From Metridium senile (Eukaryota; Cnidaria; Anthozoa; Actiniaria; Metridiidae): DNA of 64,000 nt. Each line of letters starts with the position of its first letter. Position 1 is the first letter of the stretch. The notes under the pieces are model-generated. The model had not been told where the DNA came from and did not search any database. It was given only the letters and a program-made list of their open reading frames with translations. Both the position numbers and the translations under genes were made by a program. The DNA lies in assembly GCA_949775045.1 (NCBI GenBank), contig OX459108.1:15281763-15345762 (forward strand), read 5' to 3'. Of this stretch, positions 1-12,700 are shown one piece after another.

Positions 1-718
1 AGGGACAGTTGATCACAGCTAGGGACAGTTGATCAGGGCTAGGGACAGTTGATCAGTGCTAGGGACAGATGATCAGTGCTAGGGACAGTTGTTCAGTGCT
101 AGGGACAGTTGATCAGTGCTAGGGACAGTTGATCACAACTAGGGACAGTTGATCAGGGCTAGGGACAGTTGATCAGTGCTAGGGACAGATGATCAGGGCT
201 AGGGACAGTTGATCAGGGCTGGGGACAGTTGTTCAGTGCTAGGGACAGTTGATCAGTGCTAGGGACAGATGATCAGGGCTAGGGACAGTTGATCACAACT
301 AGGGACAGTTGATCACTCAGGGCTAGGGACAGTTGATCAGTGCTAGGGACAGTTGATCAGGGCTAGGGACAGTTGATCAGTGCTAGGGACAGTTGATCAC
401 AACTAGGGACAGTTGATCAGTGCTAGGGACAGTTGATCAGTGCTAGGGACAGTTGATCACAGCTAGGGACAGTTGATCAGTGCTAGGGACAGTTGATCAG
501 GGCTAGGGACAGTTGATCACAGTTAGGGACAGTTGATCAGTGCTAGGGACAGTTGATCAGTGCTAGGGACAGTTGATCAGTGCTAGGGACAGTTGATCAC
601 AGCTAGGGACAGCTGATCAGTGCTGGGGACAGATGATCAGGGCTAGGGACAGATGATCAGGGCAAGGGACGGTTGATCAGGGCAAGGGACAGGTAATGGT
701 GGTCAGGGACAGTTGATC
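1..718. repeat. 20-bp minisatellite, about 36 copies
   Basis: Tandem copies of AGGGACAGTTGATCAGTGCT run from the first base, so the array continues left of the window. The last four bases before each unit boundary vary (GTGCT, GGGCT, CAGCT, CAACT), and some copies have GATG or GTTC in place of GTTGATC. One copy near 311-321 carries a 4-base insertion. Copies degrade at the right end (650-718), as expected at an array edge. No coding potential was seen. Confidence 0.97.
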
Positions 719-759
719 CTACTATAGGATACTATGTGGACGAGTGAGTACAAGAATTA

Positions 760-823
760 GTGGGCGACTATATGGCAGGCGACTATATGGCAGGCGACTA
801 TATGTATGGGCGACTATATGGCA
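760..823. repeat. Short tandem repeat GGCGACTATATGGCA
   Basis: Four imperfect copies of a 15-17 base unit, GGCGACTATATGGCA, lie directly after the 20-bp array. Confidence 0.85.
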
Positions 824-829
824 TGTTGG

Positions 830-2010
830 CATGAAGTATATACCATTTGTTGCCAAGATGACTACAACAAGAAAAGTTTGAGTTCTCAAACCTCACAAAA
901 ACAGCTTTTTCTAGTGGATAACGATGGTATTTCATTACACAAGTCTACAAGATGATGCTACGGTAGATATATCTCGTCAAATTAACCATGCAGGATGATA
1001 AGCGGGGCTTATTCGTATCCTTTGCTCAAATTACTCTCAAACTAGAAAAGTCATTTACTTTTTGCTGTTTTTGTTGGTGATTATCCGTAATTCTACCTTC
1101 TTTACCCACATAGATCATAACTATATTCCAGGAATTTGCTAAATCTAGCTACCTTTTAGTATTTTTGCCGTATTTTCTGCTGTAAAATGTGCTATCTTGC
1201 TTGTTTTCCGAGTGTGTTTTTCTCTCGCTACGTTTTACTCTAGACAAAATGGCTTTAGACACTAATAACTTGACGTTGTGCCCACAGTTTACGATGTACA
1301 ATGTTTATTAGTCTATTTTAATCAGATTTTAAGACAAAAACTGACAAATTCTTGATGTGTTTTACCGACATTCAAATAAATCCTTTTGCAATATAAAATT
1401 CAGGGTTGTCTTTTACAGAAAATGTTTTGAATAAAATTTAACTATTTTTATTACAGACAAGAAAATAAATAGCCAAATTAAAGTTCTCAATACATTTTCT
1501 GTGAATGAACTTCAAGGCAATCTATCACTTGTTTGTGATAGCAAGATAAATTTTCAATACATTTTAATCAAGAAATGTTGGGGTATTCGCCTTTTGTGTA
1601 TAATAGTGAAAGTTATTTTCAAAACATTTTCTGCAGATGGAGATATTTTTGTATTCATATCTTGCTGTAAATTATAAAATGTTTGAATGAATATATATTA
1701 TTTATTGGTGTTGGCTAGTAAGTTAAACTAGTAAAAGAAATGAATAATTAATGATTTGTTATCCAAAAACCACCTTTTTGAGCTATATATGAATTGTTAA
1801 TACTACAAAAATACTTAATTTAAAGTATTTATGATTTCTATTATTATTACACTAGATGCAAATTTTATTAGTTTAAATATTTAAACATTCATGCCAAAAT
1901 ATTACATTACTGTCATTTGTTTCTCGGTTTGCTAGACCAGAAATTTGTTGTGCATTTTTTTTTAGTGTTGACTTCAGAAACATGTAGTGTGCATACAAAT
2001 AACCAGGCTG
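830..2010. other. AT-rich unique sequence, no gene seen
   Basis: No long open frame, recognisable exon or repeat was found. The upstream exon(s) of the CEP126-like gene could lie here or left of the window. I could not identify one with the required phase. Confidence 0.5.
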
Positions 2011-2398
2011 AAATACCATCTAGTCCTTGGGTCCACTAGGGTACACCTGTCCAGTAGCTCATGTTTTAGTCAGCTTCTGATTGGTAATCAGAAGACTAAA
2101 TACCATCTAGTCCTTGCTCACCACTAGGGTTCACCAGTAGCTCAGTGGTTAGAAAATCTGACTGGTAATCAGAAGACTATTAAATACCATCTAGTCCTTG
2201 CTCACCACTAGGGTTCACCTGTAGCTCAGTGGTTAGAAAATCTGACTGGTAATCAGAAGACTAAATACCATCTAGTCCTTGCTCACCACTAGGGTTCACC
2301 TGTAGCTCAGTGGTTAGAGCATCTGACTAGTAATCAGAAGACTATTAAATACCATCTAGTCCTTGCTCACCACTAGGGTTCACCAGTAGCTCAGTGAT
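2011..2398 (+). repeat. Tandem array of tRNA-Thr-like 5' halves
   Basis: About five units of 80-84 bases. Each contains an A-box-like TAGCTCAGTGGTTAGA and then a perfect 5-bp anticodon stem, TCTGA/TCAGA. The stem closes a 7-base loop CTGGTAA (anticodon GGT) or, in the copy near 2311-2340, CTAGTAA (anticodon AGT); both would read threonine codons. The variable arm, T-arm with GGTTCGANTCC, and 3' acceptor strand are replaced by AATACCATCTAGTCC and CTCACCACTAGGGTTCACC. No complete cloverleaf can form, so these are tRNA-derived tandem repeats rather than working tRNA genes. The outer copies are the most diverged. Confidence 0.75.
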
Positions 2399-2775
2399 TT
2401 TGTCAAATATTTAAGCTATGATATGCTATATTAAATGATACGATAGCAGGTTTGATAAGCATATCATAGCCAATATTGACAACATGATTATTATAAAGAA
2501 AGAAAATCATCTTCTGATAATTATCATAGCTTTTATCTAAGGTTGAGTTTGTTTGTTTAATGTTGACTTAAGTTTATATTCCATAATGTAAGCTATTATA
2601 TTAAATGAAGTGATGGCTGGTAAGATTAGCATTTCTAGCTCAAATTGACAACATGATTATTATCAAGAAACAAATCATATATGATAATTATTATAGCTTT
2701 TTATCTACCTGTTAAGTCTGTCAGTCTAATGTTGACTTAGTTTATATAGCATAATGTAAGATATTATATTACATA
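2399..2775. repeat. Diverged tandem duplication, about 180 bp
   Basis: Two diverged copies and the start of a third share TAAGCTAT..TATATTAAATGA, ATTGACAACATGATTATTAT and TAATGTTGACTTA..TTTATAT in the same order. The spacing is about 175-190 bases. Confidence 0.75.
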
Positions 2776-2815
2776 GTACGATGGAATTCACATAACATCC
2801 TTGACGTATGATAGT

Positions 2816-2937
2816 GATAAATATAAAGCAGCTCAACATGAACATATCCAGAGATTGAAAGAACAAGCAACAGTAGAAGGACAAAACATCAAGGATAGAG
2901 TGAAAGAATTATCCAAGGAAACAAACAAGAGAAGAAG
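2816..2937 (+). CDS. CEP126-like, first recognisable exon
   Basis: The frame reads DKYKAAQHEHIQRLKEQ and ends ETNKRR before donor AG|GTAAGA (phase 2). The 5' boundary is uncertain: TAG at 2812-2814 is a possible acceptor, but the polypyrimidine tract is poor. No in-frame ATG is present, so at least one more upstream exon is needed. Confidence 0.65.
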
Positions 2938-5900
2938 GTAAGATGACTACCAAGCAAAAAAGAAATGTTTGTATTCCTTGAGAAAAAAAGCTCCATTGTT
3001 TATACCACAAACATGACTGCCATGAAATCCTTCTACTCTTGGTTTGCAGCCAGTCCCAGGAGACTGCATTGAACAAAAGAAATGGTAGCCATGCTGGTCG
3101 TTTTGACAAAAGAAAACCATCACCGTGACTGGTGGTCCTTTTGTTCAATTCAATCTCCTGGGAATGTTTGCAAACCATTTATATGTATGAACAACTGAAC
3201 ATAGCAGTCACAAAGCTTACAGTCATAATGTATTTAATGAAAATTGTCACATTCCCTTCAAGGGCACTGGAAAACAGGAAGAAAGAGTTAGAAGAAGAAG
3301 AAGAGAGAAAAAGGCAAGCTGTGTTAATTGAAAGACGCAAAGAAAGAGAAGAAGCAACTCAGAAATTCCAGAAAGATTACTCCAGAAAAAAGAGACCAAA
3401 CAGTGGAAAACAAAATACAGGTGAATTCATATTTTTAGAAATTGTAGTTAGTATAATCATAATTGTTATTGTCACCATCAGTCATCATTGTCATCATCAT
3501 CATTATTGTAATCAGCAGCAGTCACCATTGTCATCATCATCATCATTATTGTCACCATCAGCAGTTGCAGCATCATCATCATACCATTATCATTATAATT
3601 ATTGTCATCATCATCATCTGAGCTGTTTGGTTATCCAGCACTTCAAACCCATCATTGTATTTACATTTATTTATAACAATATCATAATGTTAATGTTATA
3701 ATACCATTTTCAACAGCATCATTATAAATACTAAATATCCAAACTAAATAATTGTACATGAATTTCCATGCAATTATTTCCATGCAATAATTATTTAATT
3801 TTCTTCTTTTAGAATCCCCTCAAGTTCTTGAGGATGGTGTAAGTGTATTGGGAGGACATATAGTCGCTATCAGAAATGGTGAACAAGTAACAGTCCCAAC
3901 ACTAGAAGATGCATTAAACATGGTCAATAATCCATACAATGACAATACAATACAGTACCACGGTCCAGCTGAACTATATACCAATAGTGATAATTATAGC
4001 TTGAATGGTATGGATTATAACTATGGAACTGATCCATTTGAAGACCATATCAAGCTTAGAGAAGATGCCTTGCAGAACGGAGCACCAAAGTTTGCCTTTA
4101 TGAGTAGTCAGTATACAGATGGTGCATTGCCGCAGACGATGGGAAGAAACTCACCATCTGGTAGTCTGACTAGTTTGGATAGTCTAGATGAAGTACCATC
4201 AGACCAGCTTGCTGTCCAGCAAAAACCACCTTCAGTTACTGGTATAATTGTCAAGGACAAGGTTAAGTCTGCTGCAAGACGCCGGGTCACATTCTCTGAT
4301 AGTATAGAATTTAATGATGGTCTAACGGGTAACTTAGAGACAGCAGAGAAGGAAAGTTGTAAACAATACATCAAGCAGTTTAACAGTCGATTGGCAGCAA
4401 ATAACAACACTACTTATAGTGCTAGTAACTCTAAACCTACTATACCTATAGTTAAAGGTCCTCATGTACCTGGAAAAGTTATAGGAACACCTGGTAATAC
4501 TCCTATTAAAACTGGTGAAATACCATGTAGTATCCCATCATCCTCTAGTGGTAGTATGGTGGTACCTATGTCAGTATATTCACAGTTAAATAAACCAGTT
4601 GCGTCAGCTGGTGAGTCAACGTCTTCTACAACTACATATACAGATCGTCCTCAGCACTGTGTGGCAGAAGTAGATACTAAAACACATAGTGTATCTAATG
4701 ATAAACAGAGTAAAGATGTTGTTGATGTCATGACTGATGATAGTCTAGAAATGCTGCAAGATAGCTTAGACGGTGATAACAGTGATGGAGATAATGATCA
4801 AGAGTACAGGACACATCACTATGAAACTATGAAGGATAATTCAAGTGATATACAACAAGAAGTGGCAGCAAATAAGACAATGGTTGAGCAGACGGATATT
4901 TCTAATGGTAACCATGGTGATGTTGATAAACATTATGGAGATCACCATGACAATATTTACCATAGCAACCAACATAATTTTGATTACTATGGTAACCCAA
5001 CAACAATATACCACAATCCTTTTGGGCCTAGAAGCACGCCGAAAGATGTCAGTCAGAATTTTACTGTCGCCAAAGAAACAGACCCTAATTATGGATATGC
5101 ACCTGAACTTTTGCTGCAACCAGCTGTACAATATACTGCAGGCTCAGATAACGGAGGTCAAGTTCAAAATACTGCTGTATCTCAAAGTGATGTAACCAAT
5201 GGCAACAGTCAATCAGATCCTAAGACTACAGACTATTCACCTGTGTATACCAGCTCATCAAACTCACCATACTATAGGAGTTGGTATCAGGGTAGCTTTT
5301 TCTCCTCTAAAGCTATGTTTGTGATTGATGGTGACACCGATAAACAAGATAAACAGGTCAAAAAGATAAAAAGTGTTGCCTACAACTTGATGGACGATAA
5401 CCAAAACCCCAAGCAATATCCCAACGAACAGAAAGAGAAACCTAAGACTAGGACTAGCGCATCAAGAACTAGCTCAAGGAACTCTGAGAACTCAGGACGA
5501 GTGAATCCTTTAGGTAGTCCTAAAGGAGAGATCAGTAAAACTGATGAACAAATAGACAGTCAAGTTAAGCATAAAACAAGTTCACCGTCAGTTAGCAAAC
5601 AAGACAGTAGGACCACTAGGATGACAGCAAAGCCACCCCACCCCAGCACACGTCACAAGGGTGTGGTCTATAGCAGTCCTTTACATCGTAAAAGAGCTGT
5701 TGCATCTGCTGCTAAAAGAGCAGCTGGTAAACATTCCCCTAGGTCAACAACCCCTAGAAGAAGGAGCCCGGTCAGTAAGACTAAAGAGACAGCAGCTAGA
5801 ACCAAGGACAAAGTTGGGAAGGTTAAAGAGAAAAATACTAAAAATGAACAGAGTGTCAACCGTGGCGGTTCAGCAAGCACCACTGCAAATACTTGGAAAG

Positions 5901-8837
5901 AAGTAACTAGAGGTCATTCTAGTTCTAGTAGTGATGATGATGAACTAATACAACATATACAAAGGGACATGGATCGTATTAGTATGCTAAACAATCCAAG
6001 TCCCACACAAGAAGAACATCAGAAGATCATAAACACTATCAACCTAGCAGACAGTCCATCTCCAAGAACTACTAAGAGTGACTTCAGATCTGTTTATAAG
6101 AAGGTCCATAAACCAAGGATTGGTTCTGCTAAACAAAGGGCTCAGCTAGTCACACCAAATAGGGCCCAACCCTCCAAGATCCCTGTGTATTCGGGCCCTT
6201 CAGGCAATAATAATTATAGCCCAGTATCTAACTTTGATAGTAATGGAGGTGTATCATCTACTGTCAATCAGAGATGGACTGGGGCAATGGATGAAACAAG
6301 TTGGACAGACAGACAGAACTCTAGACAAGGAACACATAGTAGAACGGATAAAGAACTTGTTCACCCTCAGACAACAGCATTAAAACAGTCAATAGCCCTG
6401 GATAAAACACCTACAGATGACGAGATTAATGTATTATGGGATAGAGTGCGGACCTGTTTAAACCATAAAGATACACAATCTGTTGGCTCTGATTCATGTG
6501 TCAACAGAGTAGACGTACGCCGATCAAGAATACAAGAACCTCTATACATAAACCAACAATATAACACTCTTAGAGACTCCTCCCTCTCTCGTAACAGTAG
6601 AGCTGCTTCAATAGCAGGGTTAGGGTCCATGCGTCGCTATGGTTCCCATGAGATATTGCGACGGTATGGATCTGCTGATAACATATCCTATAGACAGCAG
6701 CCACTATTACAGCAGCGTGCACAAAGAAGTAGGCAGTCTGGTCAGGGAAAACCTCCTGCAGTTCCTAGGCAACAGTTTTCACCAATGGCAAGCAGGCAAG
6801 CACCTATTGTTACCATGTCATCACGAGGTAAATATGCAGATATTTGTTACCTATGAAACATAATATTGATATAACTATAATATTGATATAACAGTGAGTA
6901 TAAATGGAAACCCTCGGGACTTTCCAAAGTGGCCGCTTAATAAAGGTTGGCCGCTGAATAGAGGTATAGAATAGGTATAGGAATAGATTTGAGACTTTTT
7001 ATTGTGGCCACCTAACAGAGGGTGACCGCTAGTACTGTGTTTGATATAAACGATAGGTAATAGAATCAAACTGGTAACATGTGACTGTAAAAAAATGTTG
7101 ACTTAACTTTACTGACGTTTTGAGCTTTAACCCTTCATCGGAGTGAAAGGACATGTTAATGATTTTAAAATATTACAATCTTGTCTTTCAAAATATCAAA
7201 GGTATAGATTGATTTTTTTGATTGATGGCAGCATAAACCTTTTCAATGCTGGCATTTGAATGTTGTTAGTCTCCCTGATTAGTAGGGCACCGATGCTAGC
7301 TATTAGACCTCATTATTTATCATTATTCTCCATTATTATTATTATAATAATAATGGTAATATTTAATAAGGCAACCTACTCGCAAAAGGCGATTTTCAGT
7401 AGTGCCCTAAAATATAATAATTATAATAATTATGAAATGCCCTGTAAGTAACAAAAGCCATAATGTTCTGTCTATACATAGGGGTCCCTACACCTCTGTC
7501 ACAGAATGAAATAAGAGCAGTGATGATGGCATCCAAACAGACGCAGCAAGAAGGTGCTGTATATCAACCAGTAATGAACACTAGAACAGGTACAGCTAGA
7601 ACCTATGACCCATGGTCACTGACTAGCATGCACCACGCGAAATACATTTCATGGACTTTGACAATCACACATTCAGACATTTTGGTATCTTCTACATTGT
7701 GAGTGTGTATTTATGCTCTTTCTAAATCGTTTAGTGTTTTGTTTTGCTTTTTTTCTTGTATATGACAGACAAGGTTTTTATAGGCTTTTCAGGGGATTTT
7801 CATAGGCCCTTTCATAGGCTTTTGATAGGTTTTTCATAGGCTTTTGATAGGTTTTTCATACTAAGCTTTTCAAAGGCTTTTTTCAGGGGATTTTCAGAGG
7901 CTTTTCATAAGGTTTTCATAGCATTTATATAGACTATAGTACACCGAATCAAAATATGGCGTCCAATTTTAATAACTATTGTTCTTGACTGAATAGCCTC
8001 ATGTTAACGTTGAAACACAATGGTGTTTTCACATGTATGAGAGGCTAGTCAGTCAATAACAATAGTTATTAAATTGGACGCCATATTTGGATTCGATGTA
8101 TTATTATTAATGAAACGACTCAAATCAAAATAACCAATGCAAAGCATACATTTGTACCAGTAAGTGGCCATGGGTCTTTTTGATTGTCAAACAATTCCCT
8201 GTTTTAACTGTGATGTTTGTTTAGGACCAAGTGCCTTGTCAATAGAAGAGAACAAGCTACTACAGTCCCTTGACAGACTCAATGAACGTCTAAAAGCACA
8301 AGAAGCTATTACAGCTAATTTCAATAAACGACAGGATCAACCTACATCGGTAAAGTCATTACACTCTTGATAATAATGATGGTGATGATGATATTGATGG
8401 TTATGATCTTGATGATAGTAATTACAATAATGATATTGATGATGATAGTGTTGAAGATAATGTTGATGATATGATCATAATGATTATGATGGTAGTGATG
8501 ATGATAATATTGATGATTATGGCGGTGTTGACTATGATGATGATAATTAGTGATGGTGTTGATGATGATGACATGATCATAATGATTGTGATGATAATCA
8601 TATGATCATAATGATATTGATAATAACGATGATAATTTTGATGATTATGATAATGGTGTTGATGATGATGATGATGATATAATCATAATGATTGTAATGA
8701 CATTGATGGTAATGATTATATTGTTAAAAATGATGATTCTAATACTTAATGAAACCCTTTATTTTCTCTAGCAATTGTCTCGTCCTCCAACCAATCAGCG
8801 AGCAACGTCAGCAACATACAAGCATATTACCAGATAA
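2816..8837 (+). CDS. CEP126-like centrosomal/ciliary protein, 3' six exons
   Basis: Coding exons 2816-2937, 3263-3420, 3813-6827, 7482-7589, 8225-8349 and 8772-8837 (stop TAA 8835-8837) join in phase to about 1197 codons. Human CEP126 (KIAA1377) is about 1100 residues. The N-terminal part is a charged coiled coil of about 90 residues. It contains ETNKRRRALENRKKELEE and EEATQKFQKDY, which match the CEP126 N-terminal block in order. This is followed by VPTLEDAL (about residues 121-127), the counterpart of the PPLEEAL motif. The middle is long, Ser/Asn/Asp/Lys-rich and probably disordered. PTDDEINVLWDRVRTCL (about residue 960) and SIEENKLLQSLDRLNERL (about 1138-1156) form the conserved C-terminal part. 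In vertebrates CEP126 sits at the centrosome/ciliary base, and microtubule organisation and dynactin transport for primary cilia depend on it. The true start lies upstream and was not found. Family assignment rests on recalled similarity. Confidence 0.85.
3041..3176. repeat. Foldback element in CEP126 intron
   Basis: Arms of 39 bases (3041-3079 and 3138-3176) are imperfect reverse complements: GGTTTGCA..CCCAGGAGA against TCTCCTGGGA..TGCAAACC. The loop is 58 bases. This is a small MITE-like hairpin. Confidence 0.8.
3263..3420 (+). CDS. CEP126-like, coiled-coil exon
   Basis: Acceptor ATTCCCTTCAAG and donor ATACAG|GTGAAT. The first base completes an Arg codon, then ALENRKKELEEEEERKRQ. It encodes the densest coiled-coil part of the protein. 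Confidence 0.85.
3455..3625. repeat. CAT/CAN-rich simple repeat
   Basis: Imperfect (CAT)n, with mixed TCATCA and CACCATCA runs, lies inside the intron before the giant CEP126 exon. Confidence 0.85.
3813..6827 (+). CDS. CEP126-like, giant central exon (3015 bp)
   Basis: Acceptor TTTTCTTCTTTTAG and donor CACGAG|GTAAAT. It is open throughout in the frame ESPQVLEDGVSVLGGH... It contains several basic Ser/Pro patches such as HSPRSTTPRRRSPVSKTK, acidic Ser clusters such as SSSSSDDDE, and the WDRVRTCLNH segment. A single very large central exon is also the arrangement I recall for the vertebrate gene. Confidence 0.9.
6911..7037. mobile_element. GTGGCCGCTTAATA-type MITE, copy 1
   Basis: It contains GTGGCCGCTTAATAAAGG, TTGGCCGCTGAATAGAGG and GTGGCCACCTAACAGAGG, the repeated subterminal motif seen in many invertebrate pogo/Tigger-like MITEs. 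A second copy with the same order of motifs lies at 22163-22310. Confidence 0.65.
7049..7150 (-). repeat. Module A copy (dispersed repeat superfamily)
   Basis: In reverse orientation it carries the module A blocks: CGATAGGTAATAGAAT, AAAAAATGTTGACTTAAC and TTTACTGACGTTTTGAGC, then CCCTTCATCGGAGTGAAAG. It lies within a CEP126 intron. Confidence 0.8.
7482..7589 (+). CDS. CEP126-like, exon GVPTPLSQNEIRAVM
   Basis: Acceptor CTATACATAG and donor AGAACAG|GTACAG; phase 1 in and phase 1 out. It reads GVPTPLSQNEIRAVMMASK. Confidence 0.8.
7770..7935. repeat. Degenerate TTTCATAGGCTTT repeat
   Basis: Imperfect 10-17 base copies of TTTTCATAGGC and TTTGATAGG. Confidence 0.75.
7941..8099. mobile_element. 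Foldback (MITE-like) element in CEP126 intron
   Basis: Outer ends ACACCGAATC and GATTCGATGT are inverted. The arms continue inward through ATGGCGTCCAATTT / AAATTGGACGCCAT and AATAACTATTGTT / AACAATAGTTATT for about 60 bases each, with a loop of about 35 bases. Confidence 0.85.
8225..8349 (+). CDS. CEP126-like, conserved C-terminal helix exon
   Basis: Acceptor TGTTTGTTTAG and donor ACATCG|GTAAAG; phase 1 in and 0 out. It encodes SIEENKLLQSLDRLNERL and KAQEAITANFNKRQ, the conserved C-terminal helix of the family. Confidence 0.85.
8371..8745. repeat. GAT/GATGATAAT-rich microsatellite
   Basis: Imperfect trinucleotide GAT tract with AATGATTATGATG variants, lying in the last CEP126 intron. Confidence 0.9.
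8772..8837 (+). CDS. CEP126-like, terminal exon
   Basis: Acceptor ATTTTCTCTAG. It reads QLSRPPTNQRATSATYKHITR and then TAA. No AATAAA follows within about 900 bases, so the 3' UTR end is undefined. Confidence 0.75.
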   Translation, partial: QLSRPPTNQRATSATYKHITR

Positions 8838-9139
8838 AGAAGTGTTTATGGTCGAGGTCATGTTACACTTTGCCAGACGAGACGAGGATATGTTTATAAA
8901 TACTAGTTTTAGCTATTGTTGGTCATGTTAATCTCCCTGCAGCCGTTTTTAGTTGTTCTACTATGGTATCTACTATAGGGGAGTGGAATGAGACTAGACA
9001 GCTGCCGGGGAGACTATTATGTTGTCAAAGGTTATTATAGTCTAGTTATTCATACTAGTATGAATTGTTTGAAGAATTGTTTTTCAATTTTAGCAAAGTT
9101 TGCCAGGTTTTTTAGAGGCAATAATTTATGTACATACTG

Positions 9140-9535
9140 AGATGTCATGACACAATGTAACATTATGGCCTGTTGTGTGACAGTATGGCCTGTTATGTGA
9201 CAGTTAAGGCTGTTGTGTGACAGTATGGCCTGGTGTATGACATTATGGCCTGTTGTGTGACAGCATGGCCTGTTATGTGACAGTTAAGCCTGTTGTGTGA
9301 CAGTATGGCCTGGTGTATGACATTATGGCCTGTTGTGTGACATTATGGCCTGTTATGTGACAGTATGGCCTGTTGTGTGACAGTATGGCCTGGTGTATGA
9401 CAGTATGGCCTGTTATGTGACAGTTTAGCCTGAAGTATGACTTTATGGCATGTTGTGTGACAGTATGGCCTGGTGTGCATAACATGTGTGACAAACATAT
9501 GTTGTGTGACATTTCAGCCTGTTATGTGACATAGG
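9140..9535. repeat. 20-bp minisatellite, about 19 copies
   Basis: Tandem CCTGTTGTGTGACAGTATGG with variants such as CCTGGTGTATGACATTATGG. Open frames across it on the - strand are a consequence of the repeat composition. Confidence 0.95.
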
Positions 9536-9752
9536 TGTATTACTATTAGCCTCCTCCACATGCAACTCTTGACTCTGGGCTTCCTGTGGCGGAACAAAAG
9601 GTTGGGGCCCATTCCTCTCCGGTTCACATGATAAAGGAAACCCAGCAGGGGACAAAGGATAACCAGCAGGGTTGCATGCAGAGGAGGCTATATTACTATC
9701 ATAGTAAATATGGAAATTAAAGTACAGAGTGAACAATGAAGATGTCTCTCTA

Positions 9753-12700
9753 CAACACTATAAGATGTTTTCATATCTCCTTACATTCAGTTCCTCTAAA
9801 TGCTCCCAATAAACAGCACACCAGTAATATTTAATATTTCACTATAAGATGTTTTCATATCTCCTTGCATTCAGTTCCACTAAATGCTTCCAACACCACA
9901 TTAGTAATATTTATGATTTCACTATAAGATGTTTTCATATCTCCTTGCATTCAGTTCCTCTAAACGCTCTCAATAAACAGCACAGTAATATTTAATATTT
10001 CACTATAAGATGTTTTCATATCTCCTTACATTCAGTTCCTCTAAATGCTCCCAATAAACAGCACCCTAATATTTAATATTTCACTATAAGATGTTTTCAT
10101 ATCTCCTTACATTCAGTTCCTCTAAATGCTCCCAATAAACAGCACAGTAATATTTAATATTTCACTATAAGATGTTTTCATATCTCCTTACATTCAGTTC
10201 CTCTAAACGCTCCCAATAAACAGCACCCTAATATTTAATATTTCACTATAAGATGTTTTCATATCTCCTTGCATTCAGTTCCTCTAAATGCTCCCAATAA
10301 ACAGCACCCTAATATTTAATATTTCACTATAAGATGTTTTCATATCTCCTTGCATCCAGTTCCACTAAACGCTCCCAATAAACAGCACAGTAATATTTAA
10401 TATTTCACTATAAGATGTTTTCATATCTCCTTACATTCAGTTCCTCTAAACGCTCCCAATAAACAGCACAGTAATATTTAATATTTCACTATAAGATGTT
10501 TTCATATCTCCTTGCATTCAGTTCCTCTAAACGCTCCCAATAAACAGCACCCTAATATTTAATATTTCACTATAAGATGTTTTCATATCTCCTTGCATCC
10601 AGTTCCTCTAAATGCTCCCAATAAACAGCACAGTAATATTTAATATTTCACTATAAGATGTTTTCATATCTCCTTACATTCAGTTCCTCTAAATGCTCCC
10701 AATAAACAGCACCCTAATATTTAATATTTCACTATAAGATGTTTTCATATCTCCTTGCATTCAGTTCCTCTAAATGCTCCCAATAAACAGCACCCTAATA
10801 TTTAATATTTCACTATAAGATGTTTTCATATCTCCTTGCATTCAGTTCCTCTAAATGCTCCCAATAAACAGCACCCTAATATTTAATATTTCACTATAAG
10901 ATGTTTTCATATCTCCTTGCATTCAGTTCCTCTAAATGCTTCCAATAAACAGCACCCTAATATTTAATATTTCACTATAAGATGTTTCATATCTCCTTAC
11001 ATTCAGTTCCTCTAAATGCTCCCAATAAACAGCACCCTAATATTTAATATTTCACTATAAGATGTTTTCATATCTCCTTGCATTCAGTTCCTCTAAATGC
11101 TCCCAATAAACAGCACAGTAATATTTAATATTTCACTATAAGATGTTTTCATATCTCCTTACATTCAGTTCCTCTAAATGCTCCCAATAAACAGCACCCT
11201 AATATTTAATATTTCACTATAAGATGTTTTCATATCTCCTTGCATTCAGTTCCTCTAAATGCTCCCAATAAACAGCACAGTAATATTTAATATTTCACTA
11301 TAAGATGTTTTCATATCTCCTTGCATTCAGTTCCTCTAAACGCTCCCAATAAACAGCACCCTAATATTTAATATTTCACTATAAGATGTTTTCATATCTC
11401 CTTACATTCAGTTCCTCTAAACGCTCCCAATAAACAGCACCCTAATATTTAATATTTCACTATAAGATGTTTTCATATCTCCTTGCATCCAGTTCCTCTA
11501 AATGCTCCCAATAAACAGCACAGTAATATTTAATATTTCACTATAAGATGTTTTCATATCTCCTTACATTCAGTTCCTCTAAATGCTCCCAATAAACAGC
11601 ACCCTAATATTTAATATTTCACTATAAGATGTTTTCATATCTCCTTGCATTCAGTTCCTCTAAATGCTCCCAATAAACAGCACAGTAATATTTAATATTT
11701 CACTATAAGATGTTTTCATATCTCCTTACATTCAGTTCCTCTAAACGCTCCCAATAAACAGCACCCTAATATTTAATATTTCACTATAAGATGTTTTCAT
11801 ATCTCCTTGCATTCAGTTCCTCTAAATGCTCCCAATAAACAGCACCCTAATATTTAATATTTCACTATAAGATGTTTTCATATCTCCTTGCATCCAGTTC
11901 CACTAAACGCTCCCAATAAACAGCACAGTAATATTTAATATTTCACTATAAGATGTTTTCATATCTCCTTACATTCAGTTCCTCTAAACGCTCCCAATAA
12001 ACAGCACAGTAATATTTAATATTTCACTATAAGATGTTTTCATATCTCCTTGCATTCAGTTCCTCTAAACGCTCCCAATAAACAGCACCCTAATATTTAA
12101 TATTTCACTATAAGATGTTTTCATATCTCCTTGCATCCAGTTCCTCTAAATGCTCCCAATAAACAGCACAGTAATATTTAATATTTCACTATAAGATGTT
12201 TTCATATCTCCTTACATTCAGTTCCTCTAAATGCTCCCAATAAACAGCACCCTAATATTTAATATTTCACTATAAGATGTTTTCATATCTCCTTGCATTC
12301 AGTTCCTCTAAATGCTCCCAATAAACAGCACCCTAATATTTAATATTTCACTATAAGATGTTTTCATATCTCCTTGCATTCAGTTCCTCTAAATGCTCCC
12401 AATAAACAGCACCCTAATATTTAATATTTCACTATAAGATGTTTTCATATCTCCTTGCATTCAGTTCCTCTAAATGCTTCCAATAAACAGCACCCTAATA
12501 TTTAATATTTCACTATAAGATGTTTCATATCTCCTTACATTCAGTTCCTCTAAATGCTCCCAATAAACAGCACCCTAATATTTAATATTTCACTATAAGA
12601 TGTTTTCATATCTCCTTGCATTCAGTTCCTCTAAATGCTCCCAATAAACAGCACAGTAATATTTAATATTTCACTATAAGATGTTTTCATATCTCCTTAC

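Noticed and set aside
2137..2345. Functional tRNA-Thr genes
   Set aside because: The anticodon arm is perfect, but the T arm and paired acceptor strand are missing.
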